NCBI RefSeq assembly: GCF_030345075.1
Contig: NZ_CP128361.1
Span: forward strand, 248,001-312,000
Length of the DNA stretch: 64,000 nt
Source of the DNA: Solwaraspora sp. WMMA2065
GTDB lineage: Bacteria > Actinomycetota > Actinomycetes > Mycobacteriales > Micromonosporaceae
Reading direction: 5' to 3'
Under the pieces are notes generated by a model. That model saw only the letters and a list, made by a program, of their open reading frames with translations, did not search any database and was not told the DNA's origin. Below, piece by piece: positions 25,057-33,280 of the stretch. The translations under genes and the position numbers were made by a program. How positions within the stretch are numbered: the first letter of the stretch is position 1; the number at the start of each line of letters is the position of its first letter.

Positions 25057-26510
25057 GTCGGGGCAACGTGATCCTTCCGCGGCTGCTGGGCGCGGTACGA
25101 GACCGGTGCGACCGGTGCGGTGCGACCGGTGACGGCCGACCCACTGCCGCCGTCGGCCGCTGGGCTCGCCGGTTCGACCGCTGGTGGCCGTGTGCCATCT
25201 GCTCCGCTGGGACCGCTCGTGGCGACCAGGAGCCATCCCACCGCGCTGAGGCAGGCCAGCATCGCGGTCGGCAGCGTGACCCGGTCCGCTGACGCGCCCA
25301 GCCACCAGGTGATGTCCGATCTGCCGGTGACGTAAATGAGGACCAAGGTGGCCGTGTAGCCGAAGTTGAGCAGCCAGAGCCAACAGTCTGAACCGACGCC
25401 GAGTTCCGTGCGTCGATGCCGTAGGAGAAGGGTGCCGGCGACGGAACAGATGACTGCGGCGGCCGCCAGCGGACCGACGTTTCCCCAGAACGCGTCGAGG
25501 GTCGGCTGCAGCCGGGCGTTGAGGTGCGCGCCGCCCCGGGACAGGTTGCCGAGGGGCCCAGACTCCTGGATGTCCGACGTCGAACCCACCAGCCGTGACA
25601 GCACCACCCAGGCGCCTCCGGCTGCGACGGGGACCCACACCATCCACACCCTGCTGATGCGGTGCCTTTCCCGCAGCGTCACCAGGACAGCCAGGATGCC
25701 CCCGCCTACCAGACCCTCGTTCTTGGTGAGGATCGCGGCGGCGAGCAGGATCAGGGCCAGGGCGGGCTGCCGCAGCGGGTCGGGTGAGAGCAGGAGCAGG
25801 GCTGCGGCGCCGAGCAGGCTGACGGACCACAACGCGTCGGCGTAGCCGGCGGCGACGTACTCACCGCCGGTCGCCCACGTGGAGAGTCCCACTGCCAGCC
25901 CCGCCGACCAGGCGAGTACCGGCCGGGTGCGGGCGAATGCGGTGCGGACGGCGACGACCGCCATCGCAATCGCCGAGAACGTCGTCAGCGCCGACACAAG
26001 CTGAGCGGTGCGGTAACCCTGGCCGAGGAGACTCCAGACCGCGGCGACCGGGGCGGAAGCGAGTGGCGGGTAGTCCGTGTGGGAGAACGCGAACCCGGGG
26101 TCTGCCATCGCGGTCCGGGCGACCTGCCCGTCGAACAGGAAATAGCCCGCATGCAACCACCAGATCGAGTGCGCGTCCCATGCGGTCGGTGGGTGGAGAA
26201 TCGGTAGGAAGGGTGCTGCCAGCACGGCGATGGTGGCGACCGCGGCCCGCCACGACATCGACATGGTGGCGATCCGTGGTCGCGTCAGCCACCAACCGGC
26301 AGCAGCCCAGCTGACGAGGTATGTCGATGCCAGCCAGAATCTGAACGGCAGGCCGATCGTCACCATGAGGACGACAGCCGCCGTGCTGATGAGCGCGGTG
26401 ACCAACGGTGCCAGCAGCAATGCCACGAGCGGGGTACGGACGATCGCGTACGACAGCGGCAGGCTGCCGGCCACGACGAGTGCCGTCGTGAGGAGACAGG
26501 TGTCGATCAT
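25035..26510 (-). CDS. large multi-helix membrane protein, glycosyltransferase-like
   Basis: 491 aa with about 11-12 predicted helices. A conserved-looking early extracytoplasmic loop, HPPTAWDAHSIWWLHAGYFLFDG, followed by DYPPLASAPVAAVWSL, resembles GT-C fold glycosyltransferases, where Asp in the first loop is catalytic. A Pro/Ala/Ser-rich tail of ~60 residues ends the protein. Its ATG overlaps the stop of the preceding single-helix protein gene by four bases. A lipid-linked sugar transferase role is likely; the substrate is unknown. Confidence 0.7.
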   Translation of the reverse strand: MIDTCLLTTALVVAGSLPLSYAIVRTPLVALLLAPLVTALISTAAVVLMVTIGLPFRFWLASTYLVSWAAAGWWLTRPRIATMSMSWRAAVATIAVLAAPFLPILHPPTAWDAHSIWWLHAGYFLFDGQVARTAMADPGFAFSHTDYPPLASAPVAAVWSLLGQGYRTAQLVSALTTFSAIAMAVVAVRTAFARTRPVLAWSAGLAVGLSTWATGGEYVAAGYADALWSVSLLGAAALLLLSPDPLRQPALALILLAAAILTKNEGLVGGGILAVLVTLRERHRISRVWMVWVPVAAGGAWVVLSRLVGSTSDIQESGPLGNLSRGGAHLNARLQPTLDAFWGNVGPLAAAAVICSVAGTLLLRHRRTELGVGSDCWLWLLNFGYTATLVLIYVTGRSDITWWLGASADRVTLPTAMLACLSAVGWLLVATSGPSGADGTRPPAVEPASPAADGGSGSAVTGRTAPVAPVSYRAQQPRKDHVAPTYQAAGA

Positions 26511-26911
26511 CGGTTGATCTCGTTGAACTCGACGTGGTAACGCGTGCCGGTGGACGTACGGCGCTCGATCAGGCGCACCTGGTAGTCGGCCTGCTGGTGA
26601 TCGACGACCAGGGTGCCGCCGGTCAACGCGGTGAACTCGGCGAGTCGTTGGTGCCACAGGTGTCGCAGCGGTGGATCGATGACCACCCGACTGCCGGGTG
26701 GGACAGTCGCTACGAACGTGGCGCGGGCGGCTTCGAAGTCGCGGTGCAGGCGACGCTGCGACGCCAGGTGCTGCGGCGCCCTGGCATAACTGAAGCCGGT
26801 GGTCCCGGCATCGACGGCACCCTGGACTGCCAGGCCGGCGGAGGTGAGGCCGAGCGCGATCACCAGAATCTGTGCCACGTAGCGTCGTGGACCTGTCCCG
26901 CGGACATGCAC
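26507..26911 (-). CDS. single-helix membrane protein partner of the GT-C-like protein
   Basis: About 134 aa from the GTG at 26911; the open frame extends further upstream, so the start is uncertain. One N-terminal helix (YVAQILVIALGLTSAGLAVQGAV) is followed by a ~90-aa soluble domain containing TFVATVPPGSRVVIDPPLRHLWHQRLAEF. This resembles the periplasmic domain found beside GT-C mannosyltransferase-like proteins, where similar 'GSRV' segments occur. ATGA overlap with the next gene implies they act together. Confidence 0.6.
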   Translation of the reverse strand: MHVRGTGPRRYVAQILVIALGLTSAGLAVQGAVDAGTTGFSYARAPQHLASQRRLHRDFEAARATFVATVPPGSRVVIDPPLRHLWHQRLAEFTALTGGTLVVDHQQADYQVRLIERRTSTGTRYHVEFNEINR

Positions 26912-27279
26912 TGCTGATCCCGTTCTCTCCGAATTGTGGCAGGCCGACACTCCGTCCGAGGCAGCTGAGTGATCGCCGGTGGACGCCGGCTCCCAGGTGC
27001 CTCGTCGCGGTAATGATCCCTCGACAGAGGGACGACAGTTGGACAAATCAACGTTTCCGGTGCGCGCGCCGCGGCTTGGTGGCTCTCGGCCGGCTCCGTC
27101 GTGCCGGCCCTGTCGTGCCGGTCGGGTCGTTGGCAAGCGTTTCGGAGAATTTCCCTAGATTCGACACTTGCCGGCGAACCAACGCCAGGGCCGGTGCCGT
27201 CGACACCTGGACACCGGTATATCGGACGGCAGGTGCCGCCTGCGCGATCGCCACGGTGCGGATAGAAAGGACAAGTCGG
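26912..27279. other. 368-bp intergenic region
   Basis: It separates the leftward two-gene membrane module from the rightward crystallin-like gene. I see a small 6-bp hairpin (27018-27033) and an AT-richer stretch ending in TAGATT near 27150 that could be a -10 element. No confident gene. Confidence 0.4.
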
Positions 27280-27633
27280 ATGATGACGCGCTTCAAGAAG
27301 GTCGCCGTCGGGCTGACGGCGGTCGCCGCCCTGACGTTGGGCCTGCCGGCGAGCCCAGCGTTCGCCATCAACCAGGTTTCCTGTGCCGACCGTAACGACT
27401 TCCTGAAGCTGCACATCGATCTCGGTGGTGGCTACCGATTGGTCCGATGCTTCGCGAACGCAGGAGCGACCGGGACGAACATCAGCGGCGTCTACCGGTT
27501 CGACAGCGGCAACAACAAAGCGACCGTCAACTACGAGCGGGATGGCCGCTATTACAGCACGACTCTGGAGAAGTGGTGGGGTACCGATTTCGCGGGTGCC
27601 CGGGTCCGGGTGTACGAGGTACGGATCTGGTGA
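27280..27633 (+). CDS. secreted beta/gamma-crystallin-like small protein
   Basis: 117 aa. A Sec signal peptide (basic MMTRFKK, then a hydrophobic stretch ending in PASPAFA) precedes a ~90-residue domain beginning INQVSCADRNDFLKL and ending VRVYEVRIW. It has two Cys, presumably disulfide-linked (VSCA and VRCFAN). The pattern (DFLK, CFANAG, SGNNK, EVRIW) is the one seen in Streptomyces killer-toxin-like/beta-gamma-crystallin secreted proteins. Function is undefined; inhibitors and antifungal proteins share this fold. Either of two adjacent ATGs may be used; GAAAGGAC lies upstream. Confidence 0.78.
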   Translation: MMTRFKKVAVGLTAVAALTLGLPASPAFAINQVSCADRNDFLKLHIDLGGGYRLVRCFANAGATGTNISGVYRFDSGNNKATVNYERDGRYYSTTLEKWWGTDFAGARVRVYEVRIW

Positions 27634-27730
27634 TCGGCGACTGACCACCTGCCGTCGGCCTGCCCTGCCGCGTCCTGTCGTCCAGCGGAGGGCGGGCCCC
27701 ACGGCGAGCGTTTCGGGCGGTCTCGACGGA

Positions 27731-28203
27731 TCAGTCAGTGACCGGTGGGGCGGTCCGGGTCGCCTCGGCCAGGGCGGCCGCCGCGCTGGCGTACGGGTTG
27801 TGGGTATTAGGCGCGGGCCAGCCCACCGGGGACGGTGAAGTACTCGGCCGACAGCTTCGCCGGATCAGTGGCTATCTCGCCTGGCCGGGGTCGTAGAGCG
27901 GCTGGCCGGAGATGTCGATGGTCGCGCCCGGTGCGGCGTGCTGCCGGCGTTGGCGATGAGCTGCCGGACCTCGTTGTAGGTCGCTCCATTCTGGGTGAAG
28001 ATGCAGATCTGCACCCATACGGCGGTCGGCCGGCCGTACTGGGCGGCTTGCCGGTCGAAGGCCTGCCACGAGCTGGAGTTGGTGTTGGTCCAGGACTGGA
28101 CGACCGCTCCGCCGGTGCCGTAGGGCCCCCACATGCGTTGGCCGCCGATCGCGACGTAGCCCTGGGCGATGTTCTCAGCCATCGAACAGCCGATGAAGCC
28201 CAT
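27731..28203 (-). pseudogene. frameshifted SGNH-like secreted hydrolase remnant
   Basis: Three reading frames must be joined to follow one protein. Frame A (28203 to about 27945) gives MGFIGCSMAENIAQGYVA, GGQRMWGPYGTGGAVVQSW and AVWVQICIFTQNGATYNEVRQLIANA. Frame B continues RQHAAPGATIDISGQPLYDPGQ. Frame C gives AKLSAEYFTVPGG, and a further shift gives PNTHNPYASAAAALAEATR before TGA at 27731. The glycine/Ser start and the catalytic-type 'GCSMAEN' segment suggest an SGNH/GDSL-like protein. At least three frameshifts make it non-functional. Confidence 0.65.
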
Positions 28204-28227
28204 CGATCGGGCAGGTTGCGGTCCGGG

Positions 28228-28348
28228 ATGTTCGTCAACATCGCTGAGCTGTCGGCGTACCGGGGTGGGCAGTTCTGGCGCTGGGTGGCCAACACCGCGC
28301 GGTACGCCGGGGTCGGCGCGGCGGTCTCGGCGGCGCTGTCCGGGCTCA
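28228..28348 (+). pseudogene. unidentified gene fragment left of repeat copy A
   Basis: An in-frame stretch starting MFVNIAELSAYRG and continuing WRWVANTARYAGVGAAVSAAL has a protein-like composition but is cut by the structured repeat at 28349. I do not recognise the family. Upstream the frame overlaps antisense with the SGNH-like remnant, so it may also be a chance frame. Confidence 0.3.
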
Positions 28349-28445
28349 GCGGCTACCGGAATGCGGGCCAGTGCTCCGGCCTTCAGGCCGGGGGTGAAGG
28401 CCCGCGCTGGGAGGGCCGCCAGGGCCCGAGCAGTGCTCTAACCTG
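28349..28445 (+). repeat. ~97-bp structured repeat, copy A
   Basis: Nearly identical (one mismatch) to 29840-29936, same orientation, 1491 bp apart. It contains a CCGGCC-TTCA-GGCCGG hairpin followed by GGGTGAAGG, and a second hairpin GGGCC-GCCAG-GGCCC. The CCGG..TTCA..CCGGGGGTGAAG pattern resembles the right-end/omega-RNA hairpin of IS200/IS605-type TnpB elements. The copy is joined on its right to a LacI-family C-terminus. Confidence 0.75.
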
Positions 28446-28532
28446 GTCCGGTTGCTGCTCGGCCACCTGGCCGGCGACTCACACGCCGCAGTGATCCTGC
28501 CGACCGAACTGGTGGTGCGGGGCAGCGCCTGA
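28440..28532 (+). pseudogene. C-terminal remnant of a LacI-family regulator
   Basis: About 30 codons: NLVRLLLGHLAGDSHAAVI, then LPTELVVRGSA before a TGA. The PTELVVRGS ending is diagnostic of LacI/GalR regulators. Everything upstream of it (DNA-binding and most of the sugar-binding domain) is missing, the junction lying in or next to repeat copy A. Confidence 0.75.
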
Positions 28533-28589
28533 CCCCTGGTGCCCGGATCGGGTCTGCCGGGCGGCATCGGATCTGGCAGGCTGGTAACT

Positions 28590-29429
28590 GTGCTGACGGT
28601 GCCGGTGCGGCAGCTCGGGGAGACCGAGCGTGGGGCGGTGGAGCGGATCCTCGACCTCGACCCCTATGCCGCGCCGCAGGTCGCGGAGCGGATCGCCGCG
28701 CGCGGACTGGCCTGGTGGCGCTCGGACGGGCGGGTCTTCGGCTACGGGCCGCGCCGCCAACTCGAGTCGCTGTGCTGGCTCGGCGGGCATTTGACCCCGG
28801 TGCACGCTTCGCCGGCTGCGGTCGCGGCGTTTGCCGACCGGCTCGCCATCGAGGAACGGGTCTGCTCGTCGATCGTCGGTCGGGCCGACGCCGTACTCGG
28901 GCTGTGGGAGCGGATCGGCGGGCAGTGGGGGCCGGCCCGGGAGATCCGTGCCGACCAGCCGCTGCTGATCGCCGACCGGCCGCCGGCGGTGCCGGCTGAC
29001 CCGGGGGTACGCCTGGTCCGGCCCGACGAGATCGACCTGCTCTTCCCGGCGGCGGTGGCCATGTACACCGAGGAGGTCGGCGTCTCCCCGGTCGCCGAGG
29101 ACGCCGGGCGCGGCTACCGGCGGCGGGTCGGCGAGCTGGTCCGGGCCCGTCGCACGTACGCCCGGATCGTCGACGGCACGGTGGTCTTCAAGGCCGAACT
29201 GGCCGTCGTCACCCGGCACACCGCGCAGGTCCAAGGGGTCTGGGTCGATCCGATATGGCGCGGCCGTGGGCTGGCCACCCCGGCGATGGCGGCGGTGGTC
29301 CGCGACGCGCTGCGCCGGGTCGCGCCGACCGTCAGTCTGTACGTCAACGATCACAACACCGCGGCCCGTCGGGTCTACGACCGGTGCGGTTTCCGCCGGG
29401 TCGGCTCCTTCGCCACCGTGCTCTTCTGA
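28590..29429 (+). CDS. GNAT N-acetyltransferase with DUF4081 N-terminal domain
   Basis: 279 aa, GTG start. The N-terminal ~130 residues match DUF4081 (LGETERGAVERILDLDPYAAPQVAERI). The GNAT domain follows, with the acetyl-CoA loop in QVQGVWVDPIWRGRGLATPAMAAVV and the end helix VSLYVNDHNTAARRVYDRCGFRRVG. In M. tuberculosis the homologue (Rv2867c) directly follows ispG; here it lies 19.3 kb away. It appears intact although both flanks are degenerate. Confidence 0.92.
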   Translation: MLTVPVRQLGETERGAVERILDLDPYAAPQVAERIAARGLAWWRSDGRVFGYGPRRQLESLCWLGGHLTPVHASPAAVAAFADRLAIEERVCSSIVGRADAVLGLWERIGGQWGPAREIRADQPLLIADRPPAVPADPGVRLVRPDEIDLLFPAAVAMYTEEVGVSPVAEDAGRGYRRRVGELVRARRTYARIVDGTVVFKAELAVVTRHTAQVQGVWVDPIWRGRGLATPAMAAVVRDALRRVAPTVSLYVNDHNTAARRVYDRCGFRRVGSFATVLF

Positions 29430-29457
29430 GCCCTGCCATCTGCGGCGTCGGCACGGT

Positions 29458-29501
29458 CCAGCCACTCCTACTCGTCCAGCCAGCCACTCCTACCCGTCCA
29501 G
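29458..29501. repeat. 22-bp tandem direct repeat (two copies)
   Basis: Two adjacent 22-bp units (29458-29479 and 29480-29501) differing at one base, 28 bp after the GNAT stop. They are non-coding. Confidence 0.85.
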
Positions 29502-29535
29502 CGGCCACGGAACCGCGTCCGACAGCGGTGGTACT

Positions 29536-29570
29536 TTGTTCGGCGTTCGTCCAGGACGAACGCCCAACAA
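29536..29570. repeat. long palindrome in the degenerate region
   Basis: A perfect 11-bp-arm palindrome centred at 29553 (29542-29564), extended by imperfectly pairing TTGTT/AACAA flanks. No T-run follows on the plus strand. It could be the terminator of the GNAT gene or a remnant transposon end. Confidence 0.6.
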
Positions 29571-29688
29571 GGTTGGGGAGGCTGAGCGGGCCGGGGTGTC
29601 CGGTCTTGGCGGCGCAGCGCACGCGCGTACCGGCTGGTGCCGGCCAGCCAACCCGCCAGGCAGGTCCATCAGTGAAGGCAACCCGATC

Positions 29689-29842
29689 GTGGCACACGGT
29701 TACCGGGAATTCGTCCGTCGCCAACGGGCCGAGCTGCACGCCGGCAGCACACTGGTCACGACCCGGGCCGGTCTCGTGGAGTACGGGGAGGTCGGCCCAC
29801 CCGCTGGCCGGGCGGTGCTGCTCTTCGCGGGCGGCGGTGGCG
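29689..29842 (+). pseudogene. N-terminal fragment of an alpha/beta hydrolase
   Basis: From a GTG, about 50 residues read AHGYREFVRRQRAELHAG, STLVTTRAGLVEYGEVGPP and AGRAVLLFAGGGGGY. That is the start of an alpha/beta-hydrolase ('TxxGPVEY...GPPxLxxHGxGGGY'). The frame then enters repeat copy B and no hydrolase sequence follows. The gene was truncated at the oxyanion-hole region. Confidence 0.65.
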
Positions 29843-29936
29843 GCTACCGGAATGCGGGCCAGTGCTCCGGCCTTCAGGCCGGGGGTGAAGGCCCGCGCTG
29901 GGAGGGCCGCCAGGGCCCGAGCAGTGCCCTAACCTG
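29840..29936 (+). repeat. ~97-bp structured repeat, copy B
   Basis: Second copy of the element at 28349-28445, with one internal mismatch. It interrupts the alpha/beta-hydrolase fragment. The same two hairpins are present. The two copies flank the GNAT gene as direct repeats. Confidence 0.75.
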
Positions 29937-30018
29937 GACGGTTCTGCTGCTCGATGTGCTGCGTCACGATGCTCGGTGGCGCGCCGGCGCGACCACACGA
30001 CAAGCCAGGTCCACGTTC

Positions 30019-31368
30019 CTAGCCGAGTGACACCCGGTAGAGCCGGCCCGTCGTGACACACGGATCCGGGGTCACCCGGGCGGCGGTGGAGAGCAACGAG
30101 CGTGGCTCGTCGTGTCGCCGGACGGTCCGCGGATCGGCGTCCGCCGGCAGCGGCAGCAGGTGGAGCTGGTCGACTCCCCAGGTGGCGATCCGGTCGCGCC
30201 GTTGCGCGACCGGGATGTCGGCGAAGTTATCCGGGAAGAACGTCGTCCGCCGGCCGGTCAGGGCGCTGTGCCGGCCGACTTCCGTGCTGGTGGCGATGGT
30301 CAGCGTCCCGTCGCTGCGGCAGCGCCGCAGCCCCTGCTCCACCACGCCACCGGTGAGGCTGTCCGGGTCCGGCGGCACGGTGGTTAGCTGGTGTCCGAGC
30401 GCCCAGCCTGCCGGCAGCGTCAGCAGCAGCACGCCGACGGCATGCCCGGTCCGCCGCCCGGTCAGCCGGGCCGGGACCGGGGCCCGCAGGATCAGCACGA
30501 CTGCGGTCAGCAGCGTCAGCAGCACGGCCAGGCTGAGATAGCGTCGGCTCAGGTAGCCGGTGCTGAGCTCTGAGAAGGCGACCTGTGCGGTGAATGCGGC
30601 CAGCGCGGCCAGGCCGACCAGCAGCCATCGCGGCCCATGGCGCAGCGGTCTGCGGCCGCGGCGGAGCAGCAGGCCGGCGGCGACAGTGGTGGCCACGACG
30701 GTGGGTGCCCAGACCGCGGCCTTGGCCGCCTGCAGGACAGCCGCCGGCGCGTTGCCGACGAGCCGGGCCAGCCAGCCGATCGGGTCGTCGGCGGCGGTCG
30801 GAAGCTGGTCGACGTCGATCACGTCGGTGACGTACAGTTGCGGCACGGCCAGCGCGATGATGCGGTTGTCCGCCGGGAACGGCGTACCGAAGTGAACCAG
30901 CCCGTAGACCGCCCACGGCGACATCACGAGGGTGAAGACCAGGCCGGCTGGCAGCAGCCAGCGCCAGTCCCGGCGGCGGATCACGACCAGCTGCACCGCC
31001 AGGAGCAGCACAGCCGGCAGGGTGTCCGGTCGGGGGAGCACCAGGCCGCCGCCGGTGACCCCGACCAGAATCGGCCAGAGCGGACCACAGCCCATCGAGT
31101 ACGGCTCGGGCGACTGGTAGCTGTGCCGGGAGGCGATCCGGAAGAAGTCGCCGCCGAGGGTCTGGGACAGCTCGTAGTAGCGCCACGAGTCCGGGTTCTA
31201 CGGCGGGCCGTCCCAGTAGTAGAGCAGCAGGACGGCCAGTACGCCGACGAGCGTCGCCCAGCCGGCGGCGGGCAGCCAGCCGGGCACCGACAGGGTCCGC
31301 CGGGCGTCGACCGGGTCGCTGGTCGAGTCCTCGGTCGGTCGCCCGGTGAGCCGGGTGAGCGTGCTCAC
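30019..31368 (-). pseudogene. membrane glycosyltransferase (GT39/GT-C-like) with in-frame TAG
   Basis: A GTG at 31368 opens a frame encoding a helix ending in LLYYWDGPP, then TAG at 31200-31198 (codon 57). In the same frame it continues NPDSWRYYELSQTLGGDFF and a further ~390 residues with about eight helices, to a TAG at 30019. 'YYWDGPPxNPDSWRYYEL' is a continuous GT-C first-loop motif, so one nonsense change (a Tyr codon TAC to TAG is simplest) breaks the gene. An ATG at 31095 could restart translation but would lack the catalytic loop. Pseudogene, unless the TAG is read through or is a sequencing error. Confidence 0.7.
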
Positions 31369-32031
31369 GCCCCCGCCCCGATCGTCGCCGCAAGGTCGTC
31401 CGATGTGGCCGGACGGGCCGATGCGGCCCGGGCGGTCGTCCGGTGCGCCGGTCACCTGATCGTGCAGGTATGGCCCTGGTGGTCCGGCGGTACGCCCTGG
31501 TGCCTCGGCCGGCTGGCAGACCACCACGTCGCGGACCGCGTACATCGGCCGGGCCCGTACCTCGACCAGGATCCGCCAGGTACTCGCCGAGCACCCCGAG
31601 GATCAGGAACAGGCCGGTGAATCCGCCGGACACCAGGATCGCCAGGGTGGTCCACCCTTCGATGGGGTCGGACTTGACGAGGAACACCGCGACCGCGTAC
31701 GCGATGCCGGCGAGCGAAAGGGCGCCGAACGTCAGGGACAGTCGGTGTGCCACCCGTGGCCCGAAGTCGGAGAACGACAGCAGGATGTCGAAGGCCAGGC
31801 TCGACGTCTCCCGGTCCAGCCGCCGGCGCGCGGCGGTGTCCACCGTGGTCCGGATGTACCGCAGGTGCTCGTGCCGGTGCCCGAGGATCGCGTACAGGGC
31901 CTTGCGGTAGCGGACCTTTTCCGCATGGCGAGCATCGGGGCCAGCGTGCGCCGGGAGGTCAGTCTCAGACGCTCGGTACGCAGCGGGGTGTCGAGGTCGC
32001 TGTACCGGTTGACCAGGCGGTAGAACACCCG
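31369..32031 (-). pseudogene. frameshifted, 5'-truncated GT2 (GtrB/DPM1-like) glycosyltransferase
   Basis: Joining three frames on the minus strand gives a GT2 C-terminal half: VFYRLVNRYSDLDTPLR, LTSRRTLAPMLAMRK, then (shift) YAILGHRHEHLRYIRTTVD and RRRLDRETSSLAFDILLSFS, a helix pair ending in LFLILGVLGEYLA, then (shift) RILVEVRARPMYAVRDVVV. This is the membrane-anchored end of polyisoprenyl-phosphate glycosyltransferases. The catalytic N-terminal half is absent; sequence stops at 32031, where an unrelated plus-strand fragment begins. Confidence 0.75.
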
Positions 32032-32381
32032 GCGCCGACTACCTGGTCCGGGCGGAGGAGGCGGCGCGGCTGGTGGCCGCCGTCGACTCGCCGGGGCTGC
32101 GGCTGCACCTGGACACCGCCTGCATGGCGCTGGCCGGTGACGACGCGGCGGCCAGCGCCGACCGCTTCGCTCCGCTGCTGCGCCACGCCCATCTCAGCGA
32201 GCCCGACCTGGCGGCGGTCGGCACCCCGGACCGCGCCCACGCCGACTTCGTCGCCGCGCTGCGGGCCGTCGGGTACGACCGGTACCTGAGTGTCGAGATG
32301 CGCCCGACGGACGGCGATCCAGTCGCCGCCGTCGATCGCGCCGCCCGGTACGCCGTGGCACTGTGCCGTGAGCGGCCTTGA
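32031..32381 (+). pseudogene. C-terminal fragment of a sugar-phosphate isomerase/epimerase
   Basis: About 116 codons: GADYLVRAEEAARLVAAVD, then LRLHLDTACMALAGDD, LRHAHLSEPDLAAVG and YDRYLSVEMRP to a TGA. This is the metal-binding second half of an AP-endonuclease-2-type TIM barrel (His/Asp/Glu ligands in LHLDTACM, RHAHLSEP and SVEM). The first half is missing at the junction with the glycosyltransferase remnant. Its stop overlaps the TTG of the next frame (TTGA), so these once formed an operon. Confidence 0.75.
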
Positions 32382-33225
32382 CCGGCACCCGACAACTCGA
32401 CCCCCCAGGCGACCAGGTACCAGGCGACCAGGTACCAGCGCCCTCCCGGAGCGACCGGCGGGTACCGCGTTACGACCGACGCGACTTCGCACCCCGGCGC
32501 AGCCGGTACGCGGTAGTGGTTCCGGTGATCAACGAGGGTGACCTGCTGCGGGCGCAGCTGAGCCGGATGCACGACCACGGTCACGGCCTTGACGTGCTGA
32601 TCGCCGACGGGGCAGCACGGACGGCTCCGTCGCCGACGACTTCCTGGCCGGCCACGGCGTACGGTCGGTGCTGGTCAAACGCGGTCCGGGCCGGCTCAGC
32701 GCGCAACTGCGGATGGCCTTCGCCGCAGCCCTGGACGACGGCTACCACGGGGTGGTCACCGTGGACGGCAACGGCCAGGACGGCGTCAAGGCGATCGGCC
32801 GGTTCCGGGACAGGCTGGACGACGGGTACGACTACGTGCAGGGCTCCCGCTTCGTCCCGGGCGGCGTGGCGGTCAACACGCCCTGGTCCCGGTACCTCGG
32901 CATCCGGCTGCTGCACGCACCGTTGCTGTCGGCCGGGGCGCGGACCTGGTACACCGACACCACCAACGGTTTCCGGGGCCACTCGGCCCGGCTGCTCGCC
33001 GACCCCCGGGTCAACGTGTTCCGGGACGTGTTCGACGCGCACGAACTGCTGGCGTACCTGCCGGTGCGGGCGGCCCGGCTGGGGCTGCGGGTCTGCGAGG
33101 TGCCGGTGACCCGCGCCTACCCGGCGGGAGCGGTGCCGACCAAGATCAAAGGCCTGTCCGGGAACCTGGACCTGCTGGGCGTCGCCGCCCGCGCCGCCAC
33201 CGGCCGCTACGACCCGGCACCCTGA
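32378..33225 (+). pseudogene. GT2 (DPM1-like) glycosyltransferase with single-base frameshift
   Basis: Frame 1 (from TTG 32378) contains SRYAVVVPVINEGDLLRAQLS and HGLDVLIADG. One base appears missing near 32611-32615, after which the second frame gives GSTDGSVADDFLAGHGVRS, AFAAALDDGYHGVVTVDGN, GQDGVKAIGRF and TWYTDTTNGFRGHSARLL to the stop at 33225. The GT2 nucleotide-sugar strand, the DGN metal motif and the acceptor loop are all present, so the gene was intact until recently. A 15-bp direct repeat encoding DQVP twice lies at about 32408-32438. Confidence 0.75.
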
Positions 33226-33280
33226 CCGGCCGCTACGACCCGGCACCTGACCAACCCAGCGGCGGATCGCCCGGCGGAGC

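Noticed and set aside
28349-29936. CRISPR array from the two repeats
   Set aside because: Only two copies, 1.5 kb apart, with genes between; no regular spacers and no cas genes.
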